Source of the DNA: Aradus depressus
Taxonomy: Eukaryota; Arthropoda; Insecta; Hemiptera; Aradidae
Length of the DNA stretch: 64,000 nt
Assembly (NCBI GenBank): GCA_963662175.1
Contig: OY759218.1
Coordinates: forward strand, 17,946,480 to 18,010,479
Reading direction: 5' to 3'
Shown here: positions 47,201 to 54,261 of the stretch, in pieces
How the letters are laid out: every line of letters starts with the position of its first letter
Numbering within the stretch: the first letter of the stretch is position 1
The notes under the pieces: model-generated
Told to the model about the DNA's origin: nothing
Databases searched by the model: none
What the model saw: the letters and a program-made list of their open reading frames with translations, nothing else
Made by a program: the position numbers and the translations under genes

Positions 47201-50200
47201 ACTGTCCTTCGTATGGGACGTTAAGCGATGGTCCCGAGCTTGTACGATCAGCTACTCGTTACTCTACACTAGGTAACTAATCCAGGATACTCTCAGAGTA
47301 GAGTCTGGCTCAAAAAGAGAACAATAGATCTGGATTGAGTATTCAACTCTGGAATATATCTACTAGGAATATACTTACTATAAACAATATTTTCTTGATG
47401 AAATTTTAGTTAAAACTTATCATAATAATGGACACATCTCTCGTGATAATTTATAAAAAAAAAAAAACGGAGGGCGCCGGTAGCTCAGTGGTATGCATGC
47501 TTGCCTTCTGAGCTCAAGAACGTAGATTCGAAACCCGACCGAGGACAGGTCAAATTTTAACTCGTGAACAATATTTAGAGGTTCCTGAAGCTCACTCAAT
47601 TTTTTAACTATAATAAGATAATCACTACTATCATTTTCACACATGTTTTTGGGACTGTCAGGTATTCGTTAAAGACCCCAACCCTAGTTAACTAAACCTA
47701 GGTAGGCAAAATTTGAGATTCCCTTACTAGAGTCGGACGTCGACATAGCGCTCTGGTAGCAAGCGATATGATCTCGTAGTTAAACCCCTGGCATGAGTTA
47801 CAAAAGCAAACAAACTAGAAATTTATACAATACAATGAAGGGTAATGTAATAACAAAAACACAGGCTATATCGGGGGCGCAGCCGCAGTGGGGTACGTGA
47901 AACGTCTTCTGCGTGCTGCAGAGGGTGTGTGGGCACTAGGGTACAGAAATGACGTACCTTGGCCGAGCAACCGTCAGTTTTCTGCAAAAAATTACACACT
48001 AACTCCTGAAGAGCACCGGTTTGAGTTCAATGGATTATGCCTACTGTGGCAGAGTGAAATCTCTCAAACGCTACCATTCCCGCTCGGATCGACAAACTTA
48101 CATGTTTTCGTTACATGCAGTTTTATCAAGCGACCCCCTACTGACCAAAACGAAAGACGTTTCACGTCAAAAGGATCACCGCTTAGCTTTTTGACTGGTT
48201 GGGGTAAATGTGTGACACAAATCCTATTTTAAATTAGATCACGTGAAAATAATTTCTAACAAACAGATGGTCAGACAGGAACAGTACAAGTTCATGACAG
48301 ATCCTCCGGCAGAAAAATGCGCAAAATAGTTGTGCACTTGAAGAAATATGCAGTGGGATATAAAATTCAAAGTATTGAAGCCCTCAGCATTTTTTTTTTG
48401 GATTCAGTTGACAAGTCATTGACGACAAATTACTTCCGTAGGCCTTAACGCCTCCGCGGACCCATTAATATATCTTGCGATTTCGTATTATTTTCATGAA
48501 TTCGTAGTCTTCCTAACGATGGTCCCGAGTCTGTACGATGTCAGGTGCTCGTTAAAGACCCTCGACTTTAGGTGAATAAGAATTTATGGTAGGCGAAATT
48601 TAAGACTCCCATACTAGAGTCAGGCTGTCCACCAGATGTCCACCAGAGCGACGAAACAGCACACCGGTAGTAGGCGATATGACCTCGTAGTTAAAACCCG
48701 GGCATGAGTCATAATAACTAACTGTATGTAAACTATTTTTGATTATATTCCTTCGTTGTTATTTTTTTTTTTTATTATTTTTTTTTTTTTTTGAATATTT
48801 ACAATCTGTATAATATCGCCTAGTAAATGAGGTTTCATTAGTGCATTATAATAGGTTGATTACAGAAAAAAATAAAATAATGATGAATAAATAAACGAAT
48901 GTAAATGTAAAAAATAATAATTAAATTTGTACATTTTAACGTTATTTTTGATGTCGCTATGTTTATTAATTTCTATATCTTAGCACGGTGTGATTTTTGT
49001 AGGATCCAGACTACTGGACTGGGAGGAATGAAGCCGAACACGGTTATCCTTGGCTGGCCTTATGGATGGCGCCAGTCGGAACATGAACGTACCTGGAACA
49101 CCTTCCTTCAGTCTGTTCGCACTGTCGCCGCTGCTCGGATGGCCCTCCTCGTTCCAAAGGGCATCAATTTCTTCCCTAATTCTTCAATTAAGGTAATGTT
49201 AGTTCTTTTATTTTTAGCAGATTTCTATTAAAAAACAAAAAAAAAAAAAAACAGCTTATATGTACACCGGGCTGGCACGATCTACGGAACCTATTACCAT
49301 TTTTCCATCAAACATACTTTCTTGAATGAACATATCTAGACGAAGGTTTTATATGTAAAATTAAAGAAAACTACGTAATCTATTTTTGGCCGAATTCAGC
49401 TAATCTTTTTATATTATAGAGTAGATATAGTTTGTACAAATATATTAAATTCTTTAGAAATTTATTTTTACCCACAAAAATGTGAAAGTGAGAGGAGAAA
49501 GAGGCAGCATGTTTTTGTTTTTAGTGCCTTGGTATGTTTTCTAGCTTTCGCCATGCGGCATTATTGTGAACTAATGAAAACCTTAAATATGCCTTGCTTT
49601 GAAAACACTTGATAAAATATTTTCTTGTGTTCAGATGACAGGGAACATCGACGTGTGGTGGATAGTCCATGACGGGGGTCTTCTCATGCTGCTCCCCTTC
49701 CTTCTCAAACAGCATCGCACCTGGAAGAACTGCAAACTTCGCATCTTCACCGTTGCTCAAATGGAAGACAACTCGATCCAAATGAAGAAAGATCTCAAGA
49801 CATTCTTATACCATCTACGAATTGAAGCTGAGGTTGAAGTTGTAGAAATGGTAAACTAACTCTGGAAATCTTAACAAAAACGTCGTCGGTGAATCACCGG
49901 CAATTTACACTCGCAGAACGAAATAATTGGGTTTTCTCTTTCCGTTTAAAACCAATGGACCGTCTAAAAATCAATAGATGACTTACATAGGGGCTTCTAA
50001 ATCCTCGTACTAAATTGTGTGTCGATACATTCATTACATCGGCAGTTATTAAGGTTTACGTCTCCAATATTCGGATGACTCCAATTAGTTAGCTATTTTC
50101 GCTATTTTCTTTCATTAAAAAATAATGATTGTTGTGTATCTATTTTCATGCACTTTTAGTTTTCCCTAACGGTTTTGCCACAAAACATTGTTTACTGCTA

Positions 50201-50243
50201 TTGTTTGTTAAGAAATGCAATATTACTTACTTGGCAAGATTAG

Positions 50244-50274
<31 letters not shown>

Positions 50275-51856
50275 TCACTTTTACATATATTCGCTTTTAA
50301 TTCCTATATCTCTGCAGCACCGTATGCCTAAAACTGGTACTTCTAGTCATTTGTGTGTTGTATTAAGAACAATTCCACTTTTAATTTGTAGGTTATGTTT
50401 AGGTTTAGGTTTTATGACTCATGCCCGGGCTTTAACTACGAGGTCATATTGCCTACTACCAGAGCGCTCTTTTGTCACTCTGCTGGACATGAGCCTGACT
50501 ATACTATGGGAGTCCTAAATTATGCCTACCTTAAATTTTTTTTCACCTAGGGTGGGGTCTTTAACGAGTACCTGACATCGTACAGGCTCGGGACCATCGC
50601 TTAACGTCCCATCCGAAGGACGGCGTGCTTAAGTTTATTTTACCTCCGAGATAAAATAAACTAAGGGCCTCGGTCGGGTTACGAACCCACATCCTTGAGC
50701 TCAGAAGTCAAGCACGCATACCACTGAGCTACCGGCGCCCTCTAAAGTATCAGGGTAGAGTAACGAAATGTAATAAAATTAAAAGAGCTGGACACTGGAT
50801 ATAGGTCAAAAGGGAGGGAGACTAGTTTTATTTACTCATTCTATATAGATGCAAATACATACTTAAACATTCGACGTTATTTTCGAATGAATGAAGTATT
50901 TTTTGCATGAATATAGAGTGAGTGTATAAACCTCGTATCCCCTTTGAGCTATTAGCCTGTGTTCCTTTGACACCACTCTATGCAGGGTACGCTACTTTTA
51001 TTTTATTATGTTACTCTTTGCTCTGATGCTTTAATGTTTTTGCTAATTACTTCTCCATGTTTATATTTTATATGTATTCATAGATATGCCACTGATGATG
51101 TCGCAGTTGCATTGAAAATGTGACAATGTTTTTATTTCTATGAGAAAACCAGAATACGTCATATGGTAGAAGCCAGCCAGCACATTGGACTAAGTCAGTG
51201 AATTAACTATTGTCACTTTTGAGAGGTTGAATGCAGTTTTGCCCCTTCCTCAATAACACACATTAATTTTTCCATTCATAGATGGGTGTTATTTGTGTGT
51301 TTACTATGTTCTTTAGATACTTATTTTTAATTAATTAGACTTTTAGATATTTTTAATTGTTCATATCAGAGTACTCACAAATCTAGATCCGATATCATAA
51401 CACATATTGTAACGTGCTTGAACATTTCTGTCATTTTAACTGTCCTTATAATGGGGGAAGCGACATCCAGTCTCTAGCGCTATCATCGACTGGTGATATT
51501 TAGTATTTTTGGAAATTTTTCCACTTTTTGTCGTGAATTAATAACTTTTGTACTTTCTGACTGCTAGAGGAGTCAGCTGCCAAAATAACCACTAGTTGGT
51601 TAGAATGTTCTTTAGTGGTAATTTAGTAGACTTTTTAAAGTTAAAATTTTCCTTAAAAGTCCAATAACTGAAGACATGACCCTATTTAAATTCTTAAATA
51701 TATATCTTATGCATAAATTTTATTCTTTTTTTTTTTTTACTTTTCAAGACGGATAATGACATCTCTGCGTATACATACGAACGTACTTTGATGATGGAGC
51801 AACGAAATCAAATGCTGCGTGAACTTCGCTTGAACAAACGTGAAACACTTGGGATG
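19795..51856 (+). CDS. kcc: K-Cl cotransporter (SLC12A4-7 family), partial gene, 15 exons
   Basis: The gene encodes an electroneutral potassium-chloride symporter of the plasma membrane, which exports KCl and sets cell volume and, in neurons, low intracellular chloride. The exons at 19795, 25653, 29264, 33051, 33989, 35587, 36932, 38683, 40397, 43722, 44784, 46285, 49003, 49635 and 51749 all have GT-AG borders and join in phase into about 880 residues. The order is a cytosolic N-terminal piece (YDTNLYLYS), twelve membrane segments, a large extracellular loop with four cysteines and N-glycosylation sequons, and the C-terminal cytosolic domain. [11 protein letters not shown] and [19 protein letters not shown] are KCC signatures that separate it from NKCC. 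The start codon and the last stretch of the C-terminus (normally ending in a conserved ITIYS-type tail) were not found. Introns total most of 32 kb and are full of mobile elements. Confidence 0.96.
20309..20650 (+). mobile_element. tRNA-derived SINE (copy C)
   Basis: Well-preserved full-length copy: GGCGCCGGTAGCTCAGTGG head, GGTTCAAAACCC B-box, central GATGGGACGTTAAGCGATGG, and a tail ending GGGCATGAGTCATAAAACC. It is in the sense direction of kcc. Confidence 0.88.
21661..21986 (-). mobile_element. tRNA-derived SINE (copy D) with (TA)n tail
   Basis: Minus-strand copy, ending with the tRNA-like head at 21986. A TA run at 21633-21660 lies on its 3' side. CAATATTAAT on both sides (about 21620 and 21987) is a target duplication. 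The TA tail suggests that this SINE uses simple-repeat tails rather than pure poly(A). Confidence 0.85.
23160..23840 (+). pseudogene. Jockey-like non-LTR retrotransposon, 3' fragment
   Basis: The plus strand reads [60 protein letters not shown]. It then shifts frame and ends with [22 protein letters not shown]-stop. The YLGxxLDxxLTW motif and the RRWPRD tail are typical of the region after the reverse transcriptase thumb in jockey-type LINEs. Several frame shifts, 5'-truncated. 23700-23840 is the 3' UTR. Confidence 0.7.
24288..25530. repeat. Nested foldback (inverted) repeats
   Basis: Outer arms: 24288-24375 ('AAGTTCTTTTCC', 'GGATGAGCGCTTTCGATTG', 'GATCCTCAGACCTT') against the reverse complement of 25445-25530. 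Inner arms: about 24785-24920 ('CTCACAGATTTTATTATTAT', 'GAGGTTGCCTTCAGACAG') against the reverse complement of about 25140-25300. Both pairs are centred near 25040 or slightly to its left, so two foldback elements seem nested one in the other. The inner family is related to the large foldback in the next intron. Confidence 0.7.
25653..25907 (+). CDS. kcc: kcc exon (N-terminal piece, TM1, start of TM2)
   Basis: 85 codons after the acceptor GATTGTTTAG, donor GTAAGT. It reads [19 protein letters not shown], then a loop rich in Pro and Ala, then [20 protein letters not shown] and [15 protein letters not shown]. The IQNIFGVI part of TM1 contributes to potassium and chloride binding in KCC structures. 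The stretch ends in TCCSV. Confidence 0.97.
26060..28072. repeat. 2-kb inverted repeat (foldback element) in a kcc intron
   Basis: The left arm runs from about 26060 to 26690 and pairs with about 27370-28072: 'CCAGTTGTGACAGACGGGTA' on the left against 'TACCCGTCTGTCACAACTGG' on the right, 'GAGGCGCTAGAGAATATGAG' against its inverse at about 27530, and 'GATAACCATATATCCC' against its inverse at about 27420. A further pair (26926-26946 and 27340-27360) lies inside; the left arm has an extra 230 bp there. The centre is a perfect palindrome (ATAGTCGCAAACTCTAAATT and its inverse, 27281-27314). A TA run lies at 27147-27190. No coding region. Confidence 0.85.
28140..28980. repeat. CT-rich repeats and a diverged direct repeat
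   Basis: 28165-28280 has repeated CTCAATTCCACCTCT units. 28312-28450 and 28848-28975 are diverged direct copies ('AGCTCTTTCATATTCAACC' and 'AGCTCTTTGATATTCAACC', 'TTGGGATTAACTCTC' and 'TTGGGATTCACCCTC'). Between them is a GC-rich hairpin, GGGGCGACC ... GGTCGCCCC (28552-28593). This looks like a composite of repeat tails. No gene is recognised. Confidence 0.55.
29264..29449 (+). CDS. kcc: kcc exon (TM2-TM3)
   Basis: 62 codons, acceptor TTGTGTTTTGCAG, donor GTAAGC. It reads [62 protein letters not shown]. The block [19 protein letters not shown] is among the most conserved of the SLC12 family. The Tyr in LFYMGTT of TM3 matches the position of the K+-contacting tyrosine in KCC structures. Confidence 0.97.
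29545..30330 (-). repeat. GTATCGACA terminal module and LINE 3' tail
   Basis: 29545-29645 is the terminal module of the modular repeat on minus ('GAAATAATCAATTATG'). 29655-30330 is A-rich and shares 'ATTATTCTGGGACGGAGGTC' and 'GAGAAGGAAGGATGCCCAG' with 41285-41560, so both are 3' tails of one LINE family, oriented minus. Confidence 0.5.
30590..31640 (+). other. Unassigned stretch with coding-like pieces
   Basis: Short open stretches such as [20 protein letters not shown] (30594), [20 protein letters not shown] (30830) and [20 protein letters not shown] (31065) have an amino-acid make-up like real protein. They are separated by stops and AT-rich DNA. I do not recognise the family. It may be a decayed gene or transposon, or chance. 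Confidence 0.3.
32007..32690. repeat. 97-bp minisatellite, about 7 units
   Basis: Each unit contains ACAAGGCTATCTTCCC, ACAACTCTATGTCCCC, ACTCAATAGAGTTGTTACTT and TAACCTCCTTTCTATATATC. There are two variants: units with 'AACTCCTCATTCTAACC' and units with 'TACTACTTTGTGTAACC', the latter in tandem. A diverged eighth unit lies at 32886-32965, separated by a mariner end. The array lies in the intron 85-1040 bp upstream of the kcc exon at 33051. Confidence 0.9.
32693..32890 (+). mobile_element. Mariner-type element, 5' end only
   Basis: TACGAGGTATGTTCAAAAAA at about 32687-32707 is a mariner-type terminal sequence. It is followed by a 5' leader and ATGAATGACCTGAG (32879), the start of a transposase beginning MNDL. 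The coding region then breaks off into minisatellite sequence. It is therefore a 200-bp stump inside the tandem array. Confidence 0.5.
33051..33286 (+). CDS. kcc: kcc exon (TM4-TM5)
   Basis: 236 nt, acceptor TTTACTTTCAG, donor GTAAGC. It reads [78 protein letters not shown]. The exon ends with two bases of a Lys codon completed by the next exon. YNNFRVYG and KFVNKFA are conserved KCC blocks. Confidence 0.97.
33989..34170 (+). CDS. kcc: kcc exon (large extracellular loop, first part)
   Basis: 182 nt, acceptor TTTTTCTCAG, donor GTTAGT. It encodes [40 protein letters not shown] and [20 protein letters not shown]. The four cysteines (CVL, NCT, FCN, SCD) match the disulphide-forming cysteines of the KCC extracellular loop. 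NCT and NSS are N-glycosylation sequons. Confidence 0.96.
34266..34710 (+). mobile_element. LINE tail fragment followed by degenerate SINE (copy E)
   Basis: 34290-34440 contains a LINE C-terminal remnant: FGPLHPP-like, then a shifted reading with [21 protein letters not shown] wording. 34441-34710 is a diverged SINE: GGTAGCTCAGAGGTAGCATG head, AGGTTCAAAACGCGG, TTAAGCGATGGTCCCAAACC, GTCCACCAGAGCGACGAC. The A-box is altered, so it is unlikely to be transcribed. Confidence 0.6.
35030..35250. repeat. TA runs and a 50-bp direct repeat around a foldback scrap
   Basis: ACAATTATAATTTTATTTTA occurs at 35065 and again at 35209, each followed by a TTGTTTTTTCAACTAAT-like string. Between them is 'TTCTCTAGCGCCTGCTTGGG', a scrap of the large foldback family of 26060-28072, and a TA run at 35168-35208. 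35250-35586 holds nothing recognised. Confidence 0.55.
35587..35751 (+). CDS. kcc: kcc exon (end of extracellular loop, TM6)
   Basis: 165 nt, acceptor ATTTTACAG, donor GTTAGT. It reads [55 protein letters not shown]. The first Asp codon is split with the preceding exon. FFPSVTG is the unwound part of TM6 that binds potassium and chloride in KCC structures. Confidence 0.96.
36932..37088 (+). CDS. kcc: kcc exon (TM6 end, TM7)
   Basis: 157 nt, acceptor TACTATTCTAG, donor GTAAAC. It reads [52 protein letters not shown]. [20 protein letters not shown] is a signature of the family. Confidence 0.97.
37265..38230. repeat. GTATCGACA modular repeats, two copies tail to tail
   Basis: 37265-37800 is a plus-strand copy including the 5' start ('GTTTTTAACGGAATTTCATG', 'CCGACCTCTAGATTCC'), three internal modules and the terminal module. 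37905-38230 is a minus-strand copy ending in the 5' start ('GCATAACTTCCCCTGTACTT'). Together they define the 5' end of the family (compare 57585). Confidence 0.75.
38683..38821 (+). CDS. kcc: kcc exon (TM8)
   Basis: 139 nt, acceptor TTGTGTTGCAG, donor GTAGAA. It reads [46 protein letters not shown]. The first base completes the Lys codon from the previous exon. [20 protein letters not shown] is strongly conserved. Confidence 0.97.
39410..39995 (-). pseudogene. Non-LTR retrotransposon reverse transcriptase fragment
   Basis: The minus strand reads [64 protein letters not shown], then after a frame shift in an A run [20 protein letters not shown] and [17 protein letters not shown], QxGFR, DLKKAFDT, LGPxLFLIYIND and YADDT are the RT motifs of CR1/RTE-type LINEs. 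A deletion before LGP and the frame shift inactivate it. Confidence 0.85.
40397..40650 (+). CDS. kcc: kcc exon (TM9-TM10)
   Basis: 254 nt, acceptor TTATGGCAG, donor GTTAGT. It reads [84 protein letters not shown] and a split Trp codon. [20 protein letters not shown] is TM10 with the conserved tyrosine. Confidence 0.97.
41280..42069 (-). repeat. LINE 3' region, minus strand
   Basis: 41285-41560 shares its A-rich tail with 29655-30330. 41760-42050 read on minus has the wording of a LINE C-terminal tail (proline/leucine-rich ...[24 protein letters not shown]). It is interrupted at 42070 by the target duplication of the jockey-like insertion. Confidence 0.5.
42082..42917 (-). pseudogene. Jockey-type LINE insertion, 5'-truncated
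   Basis: The open frame at 42914-42165 (249 codons) starts within the palm domain ([20 protein letters not shown]) and runs through the thumb ([58 protein letters not shown]) to a natural end. It has no stops. A perfect 12-bp duplication, AAAACATCAATA, borders it (42070-42081 and 42918-42929). The intact reading and the perfect duplication suggest a fairly young but dead-on-arrival copy. Confidence 0.85.
43139..43357 (-). pseudogene. LINE ORF1 fragment (L1-transposase-like RNA-binding domain)
   Basis: The minus strand reads [36 protein letters not shown] and [13 protein letters not shown]. The pattern IIVxFxxxxVRxExxxxKR ... IYINExL is that of the RRM-like nucleic-acid-binding domain of non-LTR ORF1 proteins. 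Only this domain remains. Confidence 0.6.
43722..43841 (+). CDS. kcc: kcc exon (TM11-TM12)
   Basis: 120 nt, acceptor TTTGTTGACAG, donor GTATGT. It reads [39 protein letters not shown], flanked by split Trp and Gly codons. It ends the membrane domain. Confidence 0.97.
44030..44700. repeat. Dispersed repeat shared with 59750-60060
   Basis: 'GTATTTTACTAGTCCTTCCA', 'TTTCCAAGTTAATATGTGAT' and, further on, 'GGCGTGGAATGGCCGAG' are found in inverted form at 59750-60060. The family is unknown. Confidence 0.5.
44784..44977 (+). CDS. kcc: kcc exon (C-terminal domain, first part)
   Basis: 194 nt, acceptor ATTTTTTAG, donor GTATGT. It reads [64 protein letters not shown]. Conserved KCC sequence: [19 protein letters not shown] and HTKNWRPQ. 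Confidence 0.97.
44978..46284 (+). other. kcc intron before exon 46285
   Basis: 45700-45850 contains the 5' part of the GTATCGACA repeat on plus ('GAGTTTTCACAGGGATTTCA', 'AGAATGTATCGACACGAAAT'). The rest is unrecognised AT-rich DNA. Confidence 0.5.
46285..46453 (+). CDS. kcc: kcc exon (C-terminal domain)
   Basis: 169 nt, acceptor ATTCCGCAG, donor GTATGT. It reads [55 protein letters not shown] and a split Leu codon. The donor directly overlaps TTTGTATGT; the next exon completes HLIQT. Confidence 0.95.
46766..46835. repeat. 22-bp tandem repeat, three copies
   Basis: The unit TTTAGAAAACATATAGCATC plus TC is repeated three times without change. Confidence 0.85.
46915..47330. repeat. Dispersed repeat copy, terminal module and SINE body fragment
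   Basis: 46915-47000 is the inverted partner of 14826-14945 ('GGGCCCTTTTCGGAAATTAC'). 47118-47185 is a minus-strand terminal module of the GTATCGACA repeat. 47201-47311 is a SINE central block (copy F: 'ATGGGACGTTAAGCGATGG') without head or tail. Confidence 0.6.
47471..47810 (+). mobile_element. Chimeric SINE (copy G)
   Basis: The tRNA-like head is good (GGGCGCCGGTAGCTCAGTGG, GATTCGAAACCCGACCGAGG). At 47545 it switches into about 110 bp of other sequence, of which the first 39 bp are identical to 46580-46618. It returns to the SINE 3' half at about 47660 ('GTCAGGTATTCGTTAAAGAC', 'GCGCTCTGGTAGCAAGCGAT'). The usual central GATGGGACGTTAAGC block is therefore replaced. Confidence 0.75.
47830..48450 (+). 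other. Unassigned stretch with a 114-codon open frame
   Basis: 47888-48232 is open (start of the frame is not ATG but GTG; it reads [40 protein letters not shown] ...). It is richer in G and C than its surroundings, like a mobile-element insertion. I recognise neither a family nor terminal repeats. Confidence 0.3.
48515..48722 (+). mobile_element. 5'-truncated SINE (copy H)
   Basis: It starts in the central block (CGATGGTCCCGAGTCTGTAC) and runs to the tail (AAACCCGGGCATGAGTCATA). A small internal duplication, 'GTCCACCAGATGTCCACCAG', is present near 48627. Confidence 0.8.
49003..49192 (+). CDS. kcc: kcc exon (C-terminal domain)
   Basis: 190 nt, acceptor GATTTTTGTAG, donor GTAATG. It reads [63 protein letters not shown]. 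[19 protein letters not shown] is a hallmark of the SLC12 C-terminal domain. Confidence 0.97.
49635..49850 (+). CDS. kcc: kcc exon (C-terminal domain)
   Basis: 72 codons, acceptor TTGTGTTCAG, donor GTAAAC. It reads [92 protein letters not shown] and CKxRIFTVAQ are conserved. Confidence 0.97.
49870..50065 (-). repeat. GTATCGACA modular repeat, terminal part
   Basis: Minus-strand terminal module plus part of one internal module ('GTCGTCGGTGAATCACCGGC', 'TGTGTCGATACATTCATTAC', 'CATCGGCAGTTATTAAGG'). Confidence 0.7.
50402..51185 (-). mobile_element. SINE (copy I) plus foldback right half, duplicated from a 7.2-kb-type locus
   Basis: 50402-50741 is a minus-strand SINE. It is followed by 'TAAAGTATCAGGGTAGAGTA' and then by the same middle and right arm as 7535-7970, ending at GAAGCCAGCCAGCAC in both places. 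The left target duplication and left arm seen at 7030-7185 are missing here. A TA run lies at 50245-50272 nearby. Confidence 0.85.
51749..51856 (+). CDS. kcc: kcc exon (C-terminal domain with regulatory threonine), last one found
   Basis: 36 codons, acceptor ACTTTTCAAG, donor GTAATG. It reads [36 protein letters not shown]. In vertebrate KCCs the threonine in this AYTYE(K/R)T motif is phosphorylated through the WNK-SPAK/OSR1 pathway and inhibits transport. The residue is conserved here. The reading frame is closed by the donor, so at least one more exon lies downstream, but none was recognised up to 64000. Confidence 0.95.
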
Positions 51857-54261
51857 GTAATGTATATATTTTATTATTTGGTTAACTTTGGTCTACTAAT
51901 ATACCAAAATCTAACTGAAATACACTTAGTCTTTATTTTTTATTCTACAAAAATATATATGGACATAATTAAAAAAGTTCTATATGAATATTTTCTGATG
52001 TCAACTTCTGTTTCTATTTTGTGTATACGCACACTTCCAATAATGCTGAATGTGCACTTTGCGAATTATCATTGCTTCTTTATACTCAGAATATTTCAAT
52101 ATTGAAATAACGTTTCAGCTATTATCATTTTCATTGCTTTCAGATTATTGGTTTAGGATGTTCTAGTTTGTTACACAGATCGTTAATACTAACGATTTCA
52201 GAGCGTTAATTGTGCATTAATATACTTATAAAGGGTTTTTCGTATACATACTTTGGGTTCTTATGGGAAATTTAATTTTGACTGCAAAGGTTAATGTGAA
52301 CATGGACCCGGAAATGTTTCCTTATAGTATTAGGCAAACAACCTGATTTTAAACTTTTTTTAAAATAATAGTTATTTACAACTGTTTAAACAATATATAC
52401 AATCGAATGTGCTAAGAGAGAGATAATGGCATTGTCAAAATGTCAAGAGAGGAGAACACTCCCTTATTTACACTCCTACTTTTCATAAAATATCCTTTTA
52501 AATTTGGTCCTGGCAATAAATAAATAAATTATCTAAAACTTGTAGAAAATTAAATTATTTAAAACATGAGTTCTTACACACTATTATTTTTATTAAACTG
52601 TACTTCATTGCTTGATTGTTTAGTGTTTCGACGAATTTGGATTTGAAATATAATTGTGTAGTTGTAAACAAATAATTGTTACTGTGTTTTCACATAATTA
52701 CAATTAATAATGTAAACAATAAATAATCTAAAAATGGTAGAGTAGTCATAACACATTATAATTTTTGTTAACCTGTTCTTTATTAATTGATTGTTTAGTG
52801 TTGTTCAGACTTTGTATTTGAAATAGTATCTTAGTGTTGATTGTAAACAAACAATTGATACTCTGCTTTCACGTTGTTACGATCAATAATGTAAATATAG
52901 ATGTCTTTATGTCAACATTCTTCTAGTCATTACCATTTCATCATTGCAATAATTTAATTTATTTCTACTGTAATTGCAAGGGAGTGACTTCGGTGGGTGG
53001 GGTACCAGTACAGGGAGCAGAATGCCAACACAACTCTCAGTTACTTGTTATTCAAAGTCTGGACCAGTGGCGGATACAATAGGGGGTATAAGCAGAATTA
53101 CCCCCCCCCCCCCCCCCCCCCCCCCCCCCTTAGTGCAGAGGCTCATAAGTTAGTTTCGCTAAGGATAAAGAAATATGCACGTTAAATTGGGAAAGACGTC
53201 CAAGTGATGCGCGAAGGACCTCTTGCGATCTTGCGCACAGTCTTTAATGACATCACACTCAGACTGTTAGTCAACCTGTCAACGAAATTTTAACCCCCTG
53301 CTGAACATCCGGGATCCGGCTTTGGTCTGAACAACATTAAACAGTCAATCAATAAAGAATACATTTTAGATTGCAATTATTTATTTAAATTGATTTATTA
53401 TGAATTTTTTTTCTAATAACATTTTAAGGAAGTATTTATTTATTACTTTCTTATACCTGTAGTATAAGGAAGTATTGTAATTTTCGTTTTATTTTCTGCC
53501 AATTATGTTTTAAGAAAGCGATTCCGGACCTATGTTTATATGAGCTTTTTAATCAAATTAAATTTCTTTAGCCAATCCCCCCCCGCCCCCCCCCCCCCCC
53601 AGTGGTTTTTTGCCATTTCAACATATCACTCTATCACTTGCATATTTTCAGTAATATAGCTTCAATTCAATAGTTCCTAAGATGTCTGGGGTGGCAGACG
53701 GACTGACTTCAAACACTTAATATGGTTACGTTTACGATCTTCGACATACATAATTCCTAAAAATTGTAGTATTTTTTAAAAATGTATATTTAAAAACTTT
53801 AAAACTACTATGAAAATTAATTTGAAAGTAGTAAAATAGAATGAATTTTTATTTTTTTTGAATATTTGTTTCTATCAGAGTAACTAAAATAACTTTCGGC
53901 AGTTTTTTATATTTATTTTGAAGTGCACTATGGCACAGTTTGAATGCATGTCTACTAACTTTTTTTCTTCTACTAAACCTTTAGTAAAAAGATATTTCAG
54001 TACTTCACTTTAAACAATTTTAGTGACAATTATTGAATTAAAATACAAAATTTATAGTCATAATTTTTATAAAAAAAGTTAAGAAAATAACATTACGTTT
54101 TAATTTATTTGTCATACCACAAAATTAGAGCGTTAAAAATAAGCGATTCTTTGCTTTTCAATCCGTGAAAATGTATGTGTTAATAGAAATCCTCGAAATA
54201 TGTATTTAATAATTAAAATATCTATTGATGTGAAACGTGATGTTCTAATGGTAATGTAAGG
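51857..54261. other. AT-rich stretch, probable kcc intron
   Basis: No exon was recognised. Contains a C run of 29 at 53101-53129 and another, nearly pure, at 53578-53600. 53048-53130 begins CAGTGGCGGATACAATAGGG, which resembles a hAT-type end, but no matching right end was found. 53450-53500 has a short palindromic repeat ('TATACCTGTAGTATAAGG'). Confidence 0.45.

Noticed and set aside
53101..53129. Long C run as a biological signal
   Set aside because: Homopolymer runs of C or G (also 884-894, 17369, 53578) are easily caused or lengthened by sequencing or assembly error.
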